From Neoarius graeffei (lineage: Eukaryota > Chordata > Actinopteri > Siluriformes > Ariidae), in assembly GCF_027579695.1 (NCBI RefSeq), contig NC_083583.1, positions 2,077,625 through 2,141,624 on the forward strand: a DNA stretch of 64,000 nt. The letters are read 5' to 3'. Within the stretch, counting starts at the first letter, position 1; every line of letters begins with the position of its first letter. Made by a program: the position numbers and the translations under genes. The notes beneath the pieces are model-generated. The model saw nothing but the letters and a program-made list of their open reading frames with translations, did not search any database and was not told where the DNA came from. This document shows positions 42,124-52,295 of this stretch, in pieces.

Positions 42124-42435
42124 TTACACCCTAGCAGGATGACGATAATATACATTGTTTTCCCTATGCGGGGTTTTATGGGTAAAAACATTTATCATTT
42201 TATACATTCTATCCATTAGGCATTTAAAAATGCAGGGTCCCAGAAAAATAAACAAAAGAAAAACCACAATTACAGGGATACACATAGAAAGAATAGCAGT
42301 CCAGTTAGCGAATTGCCAGAAGATGTTGTGTCGAGGTCCAGCTTGAGTGGGTAACCCTGCTCCGAGCAGCAGTAGAATAGTCACGAAACTCATGATGAGG
42401 ATTTTCATGGTTGTAGTGAGGATGATTGGTCCCAA
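42124..42435 (-). pseudogene. ERV env remnant: signal peptide joined to membrane anchor
   Basis: The ORF of 103 codons starts MGPIILTTTMKILIMSFVTI, a good signal peptide (hydrophobic core VTILLLLGAG). After about 15 residues it has a second hydrophobic segment (ILSMCIPVIVVFLLFIFLG), then a basic Cys-containing tail. This looks like an envelope gene whose surface subunit and most of the transmembrane subunit are deleted, leaving leader and anchor. It lies exactly where env belongs, between integrase and the 3' LTR. An alternative is a chance small membrane ORF. Confidence 0.6.
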
Positions 42436-42700
42436 ATGGGGCGCGAGATCTCTTCCCCTCTTTGTTCACAACGTCTTGCAGGTAATCTGAGGATTCTCAG
42501 TCGGCCAGGGCTGCACACAGGTCACGTCAAATCTGTGTAGAGCTCAGAGAGAGAGAGAGAGAACAGAGACTGAATAGGGACACAGAAAAAAATGTTAATA
42601 GCAAACTTGTCATTGTAACACAGCTTTGTTATGGAGCCTTCTTCAATCGCGTAGCATGGATCCACTGTGGAAAAAGGTCAGTTAAAACAGCAGTATGAGT
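42436..42700. other. ERV pol-env junction, non-coding
   Basis: It contains a (GA)n run at 42546-42562 and no clear domain. It probably includes the env 5' region and splice signals in the intact virus, now unrecognisable. Confidence 0.45.
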
Positions 42701-45700
42701 AATGGCGACTATTTCTGCAGGCCCACTATATCTAGGTTCTCCCAATTGTCCAAATCATTTAAAAAGTCGCACCAGCACCTTGTCTCCCACTTGGAAGGGG
42801 TGTGTGGGTGCTGATGGTGGAGACGATATTGTACTATTGACCTTAGTACAAATTTTATGCAACTTATCGATAAGGGCTGCAGAATACTCATCCATATGTG
42901 TTTTCAAATCAGAGGTACCCAGAGCCGGAGTCCCCTTCCTCCAGGGGAGAGGGAAAGGTCTTCCAAAAATAATTTCGTAGGGGGAGAAACCCCCTAGACT
43001 AGGTTTTGATGTCATACAAATTTCAGCCAGAGTGGCTGGCAATAAGTCTACCCAATTTTTCGAACCTGTGGCCTGCATGGCCTTAGTTAGTTTGTCTTTC
43101 AATGTTCGATTAGTACATTCTACGATACCAGAAGATTGAGGGTGGTACGGAATGTGAAAACGCCAGTTTAGTGAGAGATACTTACAGAGGTTTTGTGTGA
43201 CTTTTGAGGTGAAAGGGGTACCTTTGTCTGAGTCTATGGTGTCTGGAACCCCATAACAAGGTATTATTTCTTTTGCCAGAATACGAGTAACTACCTTCAT
43301 GTTCTCTCGAGAACAAGGAAAGGCTTCTACCCATTTAGAGAATTTGTCCACAATCTCATCTCATCTCATCTCATCTCATCTCATTATCTCTAGCCGCTTT
43401 ATCCTTCTACAGGGTCGCAGGCAAGCTGGAGCCTATCCCAGCTGACTACGGGCGAAAGGCGGGGTTCACCCTGGACAAGTCGCCAGGTCATCACAGGGCT
43501 GACACATAGACACAGACAACCATTCACACTCACATTCACACCTACGCTCAATTTAGAGTCACCAGTTAACCTAACCTGCATGTCTTTGGACTGTGGGGGA
43601 AACCGGAGCACCCGGAGGAAACCCACGCGGACACGGGGAGAACATGCAAACTCCACACAGAAAGGCCCTCGCCGGCCACGGGGCTCGAACCCAGACCTTC
43701 TTGCTGTGAGGCGACAGCGCTAACCACTACACCACCATGCCGCCTTGTCCACAATCACCAGGAGATATTTAAACGGCCCACAGGGAGGCATGTGTGTGAA
43801 GTCGATTTGCCATTCTAGGAATGGAGACGTAGATATGGGTAAACACTCGTGTTTCGCAATTGCTTTAGAGGGATTATTTTGTGCACAGATGAGGCATCTC
43901 TCGAGAATTGAGTCCGCCAAACTGTTTAAATTGGCTATACAAAAAAGTTTGTTCATGTCCCCCTTCACCCCCCTTCGTGCACGATGTGTCACGCCGTGAA
44001 ATTCATGCACGAGGAAGGGAAGGCAATGAGATAGAAGACAAAGGCGGCCATCCTGACTGTACCATAGGCCATCAGAGGCAACATAAGCACCCTGTAACTG
44101 CCAAAAGGCAGAATCATTTGGAGAGGCTGAAGCCTGTAAAGAAAAAAGATCAAGATCGGGAATCAGTGTACTGGCAAGGCAAGACGTATTACATGGCAAA
44201 GGATCTAGGCCAGGAGACATGACACCAGAAGCAGCAGCAAGTTTTGCAGTATGATCAGCAAGAGAATTACCCATGATTTCAGGTGTGTTTCCTGAGGCAT
44301 ACACTTTAGTTTTAATTATGGCGAGTGACCTAGGGAGATGACAAGAATCAATGAGATTTTGTACTAAGGTAGAGTGTGAAATGGGCTTCCCGTCTGCAGC
44401 GTGGAAGCCTCGAGACTGCCAAATTTTCCCAAAATCATGGGCCACACCAAAGACGTAACGAGAATCTGTGTAGACTGTGACATCCTTGCCCTGAAACAAA
44501 ATACAAGCACGCATTAGCGCATACAACTTGGCTGCCTGTGCCGAAGAGAAAGGAAGAGCATAGGCCTCATGCACAATATCAGGCAGTGAACACACAGAAT
44601 AACCACAGAGGAAAACACCATCTGAGGGTTTAGAACAAGAGCCATCAACAAAGAGTACTTCCCCTGTCCCTAGAGGGCTGGAGGAGAGATCAGACCTGAT
44701 ACTGGTAGTATGCAAGATTTCAGATAGACAGATAGACAGTGTCAAATGTTTTGGATAAAAATGCACAAGGACGCATCCCACCCCCATGATCCTGGGCCAA
44801 AACAGCAGAGGCTGTGCCTTGGTGTTCACAGGCATAGAGATGGAAGGGCTTTGAGTAGTCAGGTAAACCCAGCACCGGGGCGGAACAAAGATCGCTTTTG
44901 AGGGAGTGATAAGCATCCATCATAGTGTCAGTCCAGGTCAAAGGATGTTGCAGTGGATCGTGATGAGATTGCAGAACAGAGAATCTTGTCATATAAAGAG
45001 CAGTCAGGGATCCATTGTCTGCAGTAGTTGATAAGACCCAGAAAAGACATCAGTGCATGTTTAGTTGCAGGGCGTTTTGTGTCTAGGATCACCCGCACCC
45101 GATCAGATGACAGCTTACGACAACCTTGTGAAAGTTCAAAACCCAGATACCTAACAGTGTCCATCCAAAACTGGAGCTTGGTTCTGGAAACCTTGAAGCC
45201 CTTGTGCACCAGATGTTGGAGCAGGCGTAAGGAGGCGTCTTGGCAGATTTCTGGTGATTCACCAGATACCAGAAGATTATCTGCGTATGTCAGGACCACA
45301 GAGCCCTGAGGGAGGGAGAGGTCACAGAGTGCGTTACGAATTACGGCTGAGAAAACAGCAGGAGAATCAATAAAACCTTGCGGTAGGCATGTCCAAGTAT
45401 ACTGCTTCCCCCTGTGCGTGAATGCAAACAAAGGCTGTGTGTTTTCTTCAACAGGAATGCTGAATAAAGCAGAACAGAGATCAATAACAGAAAAACAGCA
45501 ATGATGAGCAGGAACTTGTGACATTACAGAGGAAACGTCAGGTACAATGGGTGCCACAGGGACAATCAGTTAATTAATCTTACGTAAGTCCTGCGTAAAA
45601 TGCCAGGTACCATCAGGTTTAGGTACTGGATTGACAGGTGTATTGTACGAGCTGGTACACGGTCTCACCACGCCTTGCTCGAGGAGAGACTGTAGGATGA

Positions 45701-46316
45701 CATCGATTCCTTTGGCTTTGTCTTCAGAGAGAGGATACTGTCTAACATAAACAGGAAGCACGTGTTTAAGCTTAGCTTCATAAGGAACACAATGAACTAG
45801 GCCAACCTCGTCCTTGGGGAGATCATTAAAAGGATCTGTAGAAGGATCTGTAGAAGAAATAACAGTGTTTACAGAAGCCATGCAAACAGCAGAGATATTT
45901 GGAACAGTCCTATGTGAAGAAAGATAAGATAGGGCGGGAGGCAGAAAGTCAGGAGTGCAAATAATCATTTTTGATCCCTGAAACGAAATGGATAAATGTA
46001 ACAGACTCATTAGATCCCGCCCCATTAGATTAAAAGGACACTGTGGCATAAACACAAAAGAGTGATGTTTACGAAGTGCTGTGTCAGCGGGACAGGTTAC
46101 CAATAACGGAGGAGTGCAAGGGGAGGAGGAAGGGACCCCATCAATTCCCACAGAGTGAACAGTTTTGTTAGAAATAGGGCCCTCATAGGATTTTCCCACA
46201 GAGGACATCGTAGCACCAGTATCAATCAGAAAAGGAAGCACCTTTCCATCTATAGCTAATTCTACGACAGGCAAATCATTGGCTAGATAAGAGTCGAAAG
46301 AACAATGTAGCATCAT
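42701..46316 (-). pseudogene. ERV pro-pol, broken
   Basis: Minus strand. Protease: FLIDTGATMSSVGK (46316-45570 frame). RT follows in the same frame (NTPVNPVPKPDGTWHFTQDL), then a TAA at about 45567. It continues LIVPVAPIVPD, LCLPQGF-like TCLPQGFIDSPAVFS and the catalytic box LTYADNLL (45276-45287; YADN where YVDD/YMDD is usual). RNase H: LFVDGSCSKPSDGVFLCGYS (44916-43720 frame). Integrase: zinc region, IDFTHMPPCGPFKYLLVIVD, interrupted by a SINE at 43356-43744, then FSKWVEAFPCSR, DSDKGTPFTSKV and HIPYHPQSSGIVEC (43351-42755). There is at least one frameshift near 44930-44990. Confidence 0.9.
43356..43744 (-). mobile_element. SINE inserted in ERV integrase
   Basis: Same family as 189-564, with an (ATGAG)n tail at 43356-43385 and the tRNA-like head ending GGCGGCATGGTGG at 43744. 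A perfect 12-bp duplication ttgtccacaatc flanks it (43344-43355 / 43745-43756). Removing it restores integrase collinearity (YLLVIVDK to FSKWVEAF). It is younger than the ERV. Confidence 0.93.
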
Positions 46317-46340
46317 GGGGTCACAGCTCTGTAGGCAGCT

Positions 46341-46343
46341 CTA
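46341..46343 (-). promoter_or_regulatory. In-frame UAG between ERV gag and pro
   Basis: The gag frame ends QT-TAG and the pro frame follows in the same phase without further stops (SCLQSCDPMM...). Gamma- and epsilon-type retroviruses express pol by reading through such a stop. Here it is a relic in a defective copy. Confidence 0.6.
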
Positions 46344-47240
46344 AGTTTGATATAGGCCTGTGGGGCGTTGCTGCGCGAAAGGGTTTGCCGTAGGGGCAGA
46401 CAGAGCAGCAGGAGGAGGAGGGGGAGGATGAAGAAACGTATCAGATTGATGCTGCTGAAGATTAGAAGGAGGAAGGGGAAGCATATGCTGTGCATTGTCT
46501 TCATCCGCCCTTTTCTTTCGACACTCCCGTAGCCAATGTCCTTCTTTGCCACAATAGTAGCACGCTCCAGGGCGTACCCTACTCCAGGGCACCCTGGCTT
46601 GCGGGCGGGTGCCCCAATTCCGATTCCTTTGTTGTCTATTCATGTCCTCACGGGGCTGTGAGTAGCCACCAACCACAGAAAGGCAGGCTACCTGCTTACT
46701 ATCCAGAATACCATCTCCCTCCATAGTTCTGATTTTTTCCCCTAGGGTTCTCACTATCATATTACTACGGTCACTTAAATGATATTTCAGAACCTTCTGT
46801 ATATCAGGACGACAATTATTCAAAAATGTCAAAATAAAGAGCGGATTGGTTTGCTGCTGATTCAATTACATGTTTCCCAGACAAGTCCACGTCTCGCTAA
46901 AATGCGTCAAAACTTTGAAGTGAGTTCAGCCTTCTCCTGTTTACAATTAGTAACCTGTGAAAGATCACGGCTAGCCTGTTGTCGTGAGAGCAGATAATGC
47001 ATCAATTGGTCCTTTAATTCTCTCATGGCTCTATTGGTATCTTTCCAGTAGAACTTAAGCTCATGTTTTGTGGTGGTTTTGCCGTCTTCTTCTGCCTTAG
47101 TTTCAACTACTTCGTAGTCATCATTCTCAGGGTCTAAGCAGGGCACTGCAGCTAATAATGCAGCTTCATCATAACTATCGCTTAGAACGGCATGCAGGAT
47201 AAAACGGTAATCTGCTCCGACCAGCTGGGAATGTCTACAC
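46341..47240 (-). pseudogene. ERV gag, C-terminal part
   Basis: Continues gag downstream of the hAT insertion. The capsid region reads CLDPENDDYEVVETKAEEDG and FYWKDTNRAMRELKDQL (47146-46907). A frameshift near 46870-46905 leads to NQQQTNPLFILTFLNNCRPD, then VACLSVVGGYSQP and one CCHC knuckle (CYYCGKEGHWLREC, about 46575-46535). A Pro-rich tail ends at TAG 46341. Confidence 0.88.
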
Positions 47241-47489
47241 CAGTGGCGGTTCTAGACCAAAATTACTAGGGGGGCCGAGGTGGGGCCAGTGTTTTTTCAG
47301 GGGGGCACATATGGACAAAACATGGCAATATTTAAGCGTTCAAAATGTTTAGTTTAGTTTATTTAAAACCAAAACAAAATACATTGAGCATAAATACAAT
47401 GAGATAAACATTCTGTCTCAATAGCCTAAACATAAAATAAATTGTGCTCAATAAATCTTAAAACCATGTTTCTCTTTTTTGTAAAATAA

Positions 47490-48756
47490 TGGCCCTTTTC
47501 CACTACCCTTTTTCAGCTCACTTCAGCTCGCTTCAGCTCACTTCAGCCTGACACGGCTCGCGTTTCGACTACCAAAAACCAGCACGACTCAGCTCGTTTC
47601 AGCCCTGCTTAGCCCCTAAAACTCGCACCGTTTTGGAGTGGGGCTGAAGCGAGCCAAGCCGTGCCGAGTGAGGCTGGGGGCGTGAGCAGACACTCCCCTG
47701 TGCACTGATTGGTGAGGAGGAGTGTCCTCACATGCCCACACACGCCCCGCGAGCACGCTGGGATCTGTAAACACCGCAAACCCGGAAGAATAATAATTAC
47801 GAATTACGAGAATTTCTGAAGCCTTATGCGCCTCGCCTCATCTATACGCTCTTGCCAGTATCTGTTGGCGTTGTCGGTGACAACAAGCCACAGCACCAAG
47901 ACCAGCAACACTAACGACTCCATGTCCTCCATGTTTATTGTTTACTATTCGGGTCGTGAGACTACCGCTTAAAAGATCACTGAATCAGTGACATACAGAG
48001 CATCGTGGACGAGTTCGCGGAGCGCAAGGCTCGTCGTATGCCCTTCGAATAATGCGCGCAGTAGGCTATTGATGTTTTATTATGAGCCATGTACAGTATG
48101 TCGCCTAATGTTTTTTTGTTTCTGAGTTACATGTTCGTTTGAAGGACTTAATGTACAAAATAACATAGTTGCACCCCGTAGTGTTGAAATTGGTAAACAC
48201 AGTGCATTCAGTGAGGTTTGCACCGCCCTCCTTTTATTTCTGACTCTTCCTGTCACCGTTGCAACCTCTGAGCGCTCATTCGTATGCCCTTCAAATAATG
48301 TGCGCAGTATAGGCTATTGATGTTTTATTATGAGCCATGTACAGTATCCTAATGTTTTTTGTTTCTGAGTTACATGTTCGTTTGAAGGACTTGATGTACT
48401 AAATAACATAGTTGCACCCGGTAGTGTTGAAATTGGTAAACACCGCAGTTGCGGACATTTTGTAGCCTAAAATGATGTTATGATAAGCTTTAATAAAGGG
48501 CCCGGTCATTTGCCCCGCCCCCGGCCCGGCTCTGACTTGTTCCGCCACTGTCACTGATGTCACTGTTTGCGCTGCTTAACGACATCACGTGATGTCCACC
48601 CACTTTCGCTAACTCCACCCAATGTGTCCACCCACTTCCAGCCAGCACGGTTCAGCGCAGTTGTAGTCGAAATGCAACTCCAACAGCCCCACTCAGCTCG
48701 ACTCAGCTCGACTCAGCACGGCACGGCTCAGCCGCATTTGTAGTGGAAAAGCGGCA
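47490..48756. mobile_element. PIF/Harbinger-like MITE nested in the hAT element
   Basis: The inverted ends are TGGCCCTTTTCCACTACC on the left and TGCCGCTTTTCCACTACA read from the right. TAA duplications are at 47487-47489 and 48757-48759. Subterminal CAGCTC(A/G)CTTCAGCTC and GACTCAGCTC words repeat at both ends. Inside are two direct copies of a block of about 165 bp (about 48036-48201 and 48280-48446) around a short hAT-transposase-like piece. Confidence 0.85.
48225..48281 (+). pseudogene. hAT dimerisation-domain scrap
   Basis: The plus-strand frame reads ALLLFLTLPVTVATSERSF, the conserved core of the hAT C-terminal dimerisation region. It is only 19 residues long and sits between the two direct repeats of the MITE, so it was captured from another hAT element. 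Confidence 0.7.
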
Positions 48757-49034
48757 TAAGATTTCTATTTTTGCATACAATGAACCTTTTCTTCAGATGT
48801 GGCTGCACTGGAGTGTTGTCCAAGCACTTGCTGATATCTGGAGAAAGATGAATACAGTAAATATGAGAGTGCTACTGAGAACAACATTTATTTATCATTA
48901 TTCATTTATTAATTTATTATTATATCTATTATTTATATTTTATATTTATTAATTATTATTCAGACTTCACACTTTCAGGGTAGGCTATATGAATTGTAGG
49001 CCAACACTGCTCACACACATGCATTTGTTCAACA

Positions 49035-49310
49035 TCACAAACCTGATGGTGCTGTACTTGATATGCATGGTGAATCTGGTTGTCCAAATGACTCGTTGGG
49101 TTGTCCCTCATTCTGTCCCTCAATCTGATCCTGAATGTCTTCATCCTCACTCTCAGATTGCCTTTCAGATGCCTCACTTTCCACCTCTCCAACCACCACC
49201 TCTGGCTCTCTCTCCTCTTTCTTAATCTTCATCTTCCTTACTCTCTCTATGTTGCTTTTTGCTAATAGGGGCAAAAAAGGACATAATGTCCTTCTTGCTC
49301 CTTTTCATGA
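49035..49310 (-). pseudogene. hAT transposase N-terminal exon remnant
   Basis: Minus strand: MKRSKKDIMSFFAPISKKQH, then a frameshift into an acidic stretch (EVESEASERQSESEDEDIQ) and ESFGQPDSPC. The K-R-x-K-x-x-D-I-x-S-F-F start is typical of ZMYM/KRBA-type hAT transposases. The rest of the protein is missing. Confidence 0.7.
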
Positions 49311-49876
49311 TGATAGCCTACAGTAGGTCTATACTAAAAAGTAAACGGAGAGGAATGTAGCCTCTACATATCACAAGGCCATCCGAGTTTTACAAGAAGG
49401 TAAACACTGTCAGTTATTTTACCCATTTCCCAAAAATATTAAGTTAGGCTACTTATTGCTGTGCAACACACTTTTAAGAAAGCGCAATAAAACGGATTTA
49501 TTATTGTAGTGAACAACAACAGTAAAACACGGATATGTGCAAACACTGATGTTACAAAATTGAATAATTTTCCTTACCTTCACCTCTTTGCAATAGCCTA
49601 GTTCTTGCAGGGCTGCAGCTGTTATCTCTCACGTCCGAAGTTTACAATTCGCGCTGCTGCGGGTCTTTCTGCTGCAGGTAACAGTGTGCGTGTAGCGCTT
49701 TAAGGAGTCCGTGTAGAACACTCCGTCATGTCAGTTCCGATCTTCGAGCCAGCGCACGTCGAAATTAATAAAGCTTATTATCTGTTCAGCACAGGGGCCA
49801 CAACAGGGGCCAGGAGCAATTTTACAGGGGCACTGGCCCCCCCTGGCCCCCATTTAAAACCGCCTATGGTCTACAC

Positions 49877-50682
49877 ATTTTTAAGAGCATGTCTACAAAG
49901 TTAAGTGGTTTGTCTACCGAAGGCAACAACTTAATAATATCTTTTAGGTCTGATGCCGAAGGCGGAGTGATCTTAAATCCTCTTCCCCTCTGAGCCCACA
50001 CACAGGCTGTATTCACAGGGCGAGGCAGTGGAGAGGAACCCACATTATCATCGTTATCATCATCAGAGTCATCGTCTGTATTGGAATCGTTAGTCTCGTT
50101 TTTTTGTAACAGTGTGTTTGAGCTTACAGAGGGTTTTTCCTTATCTGCTTTAGGTTTATGACGTTTAGCACCTGTGTCAAGAGATACAGGCGCGCTAGGA
50201 ATGCTATCAGCGGGACATGAAGTATTTGCAGGTGTGTTTACAGGAACGTTTTTTGATCTCCCGTACATCGGCGGGAGAGCAGAGGCTGTATGTGTAGATC
50301 TAGACAAAGCAGGTTTTGCTTTCTCATCAGGCTTAGGGCATGGTACTGATTTCTTTTGCGCTTTAGTTTCTTTAATTCCGTGAAAATCATCCCATATTGA
50401 TTTCATTTTAATCCATTCTAAATAGCCTTTGGTCATATAATCATAATCCCATTCTGGGTTGCCAAATCCTTCATACATCTGTTTATGTGCCAAAGCGAGG
50501 TAGTTTGATTTAAAAGTTCTGGCACAAGGATAAATCAAAGACTGAGGCTGTGATTCTGTCCATTCGGCTAATTTGTCTAACCACGGAGTAGTGTAGAATT
50601 CTAAATCACATCGATTCATCCAATCCCGTGGAGTTTCTTCAGGATCGGGTCTGAATGCCTCCTTAGCACAATTACCCCCCAT
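49877..50682 (-). pseudogene. ERV gag, N-terminal part
   Basis: Starts MGGNCAKEAFRPDPEETPRD; the Gly2 start is suited to N-myristoylation for membrane targeting. A matrix-like helical region (WLDKLAEWTESQ, LAHKQMYEGFGN) is followed by a Pro/Ser/Lys-rich linker, an acidic Asp/Asn run (NTDDDSDDDNDDN), and the start of capsid (LKDIIKLLPSVDKPLNFVDM). The open frame is cut by the hAT insertion at 49868; gag resumes at 47240. Confidence 0.88.
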
Positions 50683-50745
50683 AATGGTTGCACAAAGGAA
50701 TCAGTCTCGAGATTAATTATTATGGGTTTAACTCATAAAGCGCGC

Positions 50746-50915
50746 TCTTCCCGTGACAGCTCATTCACGAGGATAAACAATCTTCCCGTGGCTCTTCCAT
50801 GAGGATAAACAATCTTCCCGTGCCTCTACACGAGGATAACCAAAAAATCTTCCCGTAAAACCAGTTACGAGGATAACCAAACAATCTTCCTGTGCCTCTA
50901 CATGAGGATAAACAA
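50746..50915 (-). repeat. Five hairpin-forming repeats in the ERV leader
   Basis: Five units of 31-37 bp start at 50746, 50781, 50813, 50848 and 50885. Each begins TCTTCC(C/T)GT and contains CGAGGATAA or TGAGGATAA, so that CCCGTG pairs with CACGAGG. They lie between the primer site and the gag ATG, where retroviral packaging/dimerisation structures lie. Confidence 0.8.
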
Positions 50916-51003
50916 ATATACTGGGTTTTTCTGATACCACCAACCAGGCGGAAGTCCCCCCCAACTAATCAATTAAAAGAGACCCCTTACCTGATTGGAA
51001 GTA

Positions 51004-51021
51004 TCCCCGTACGGGCCACCA
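51004..51021 (-). promoter_or_regulatory. ERV primer-binding site, tRNA-Ile
   Basis: The minus-strand TGGTGGCCCGTACGGGGA lies 3 bases from the LTR end (51025). It is complementary to the 3' end of vertebrate tRNA-Ile(AAU), including its CCA, over all 18 bases as I recall that tRNA. Confidence 0.8.
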
Positions 51022-51024
51022 AAT

Positions 51025-51966
51025 TGTAAAGGTTCCCCCAGCTGGAACGGCTTCTCGAGACCAATGCCCTCATGCCACCTGCAGAATTCTGGGGCGAAAA
51101 CACACCGCAAAAAAAAAAACAGACCAGAAAACCAGAGATTGGCTGTTTATTCACAGCTTTTTCACCAAAGATGAAATATTCCAAACAACCTTTTATAACA
51201 TCCCAAAAAGCTGTTTATCTTTCTAAAGGCTGTGTTGTGTCTTGTGTCTGTCGAATATGTGTGTGTGCGCAGATGTGTGTGTGATGTGTGAATGTGTGTG
51301 TGCGTGAGAGGGGTGTGTGTGTGTGTGTGTGAATGTGTGTGTGTGCGCGCGTGTATGTGTGTGTGCATGAATGTGTGTGTGTGTAGGATGTGTGTGTGTT
51401 ATGTGTGTGCATATGTGAATGTGTGAATGTATTGATATCTTGTGCTAAGTCAGCAAATCACATCTTAATTCCATCAATATGTATGTGTGTGAGTAAAACC
51501 TTGAATCAATCATAAGCAAAATATCCCTTGGATCAATCATAAGTAAAATATTTCATATCAACGGATGTTTTTTAACAACTCAGCATTAATGCACGTCAAA
51601 GCACGAGATGTTTTTTACAACAATTTTAAACAAAGACACTATGTTTAGTCTAGCAAGTGTCCACTGGATGAAGATCAAGTTACACAGGAATAGTTTAAAA
51701 TCATTGTTATAGTACATGTAATAGTCTAAAATAATAAAGGATCTTAAAAAGCTCTAAAATATTAAAATCATAAAGTCTTACCAATCATAAATTACATTCT
51801 GCATTCTAAAACTATAAAACTAACTTAAATCACTTAATGCAGCTTTAAATCTAACATTCAATTATTTCAATTTCAAATTCAACACTGAAGAGACTGGTTA
51901 AATTTAACAATCCTGAATCACATGTAGCTATAAAACTAACTTAAATCATGGCTTTAAATCCTAACA
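51025..51966 (-). repeat. ERV 5' LTR, complete
   Basis: A 942-bp LTR with TG...CA ends. In ERV sense it starts TGTTAGGATTTAAAGCC (51966) and ends CCTTTACA (51025). It includes a (CA)n-rich tract (about 51240-51420 on this strand as TG repeats) and AATAAA (about 51149-51144, in GAATAAACAGCC). The outer flank gtggc (51967-51971) is one half of the target duplication. Confidence 0.92.
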
Positions 51967-52295
51967 GTGGCGTATTCCCAACGAGAGGAGCCAGGATGGT
52001 GGCCAGGTGTTTGGCAATGTTGTAAGTAACAGAGTTTATACTGCTGATGATAGGTCTGAGTGGAGCTCCTTCCTTGTGGATCTTGGGGAGTCCGTATATG
52101 AGGAATGGCTTCCCCAGGCTACAATCTGGAGTACAGAGATCGGTTGATGGCTTGGTCCTTTTCTAGTTGTTGCAGGCAGCTAACAACTTTCTTTTTGTAA
52201 CAACTTGTGGGGTCCCGCCTCAAGGTTTCATAGGTGGTAGTGTCGCTGAGGAGACTGGTCATCTTGGAGTGGTAGTCCGCTGTGTTTAGCACAAA
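51967..52295 (-). pseudogene. Penelope-like element, 5' half of RT region
   Basis: The minus-strand reading, with frame changes, is ADYHSKMTSLLSDTTTYETL, then [14 protein letters not shown], then [22 protein letters not shown] residues and LVGNTP at the ERV border. It is the segment that directly precedes KNSQDFATKIADLK of the Penelope part at 21213. The two parts lie on opposite strands 31 kb apart because of the inversion. Confidence 0.85.

Larger units (their letters stand above)
47241..49868 (-). mobile_element. hAT element (ZMYM-type) inserted in ERV gag
   Basis: The ends are CAGTGGCGGTTCTAGA on the left and CATAGGCGGTTTTAAA read from the right. The 8-bp duplication gtctacac is at 47233-47240 and 49869-49876. 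A remnant of the transposase N-terminus lies on the minus strand near 49307-49035. Most coding sequence is lost, and a second element (47490-48756) is nested inside. Related ends (CAGTGGCGG) occur in the hAT element at 61910-63348. Confidence 0.88.
41613..51966 (-). mobile_element. Endogenous retrovirus, class I type, defective
   Basis: Reading on the minus strand: 5' LTR (51966-51025), tRNA-Ile primer site, leader with hairpin repeats, gag (50682 to 46341), pro-pol (46316 to about 42700), a collapsed env remnant (42435-42124), polypurine tract and 3' LTR (42062-41613 here, the rest at 18467-18963). The target duplication is gtggc (51967-51971 / inverted gccac at 18964-18968). The in-frame stop between gag and pro and the integrase type resemble gamma/epsilon-like retroviruses. 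Inserts in gag (hAT) and integrase (SINE), a stop in RT and frameshifts make it non-functional. Confidence 0.92.
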
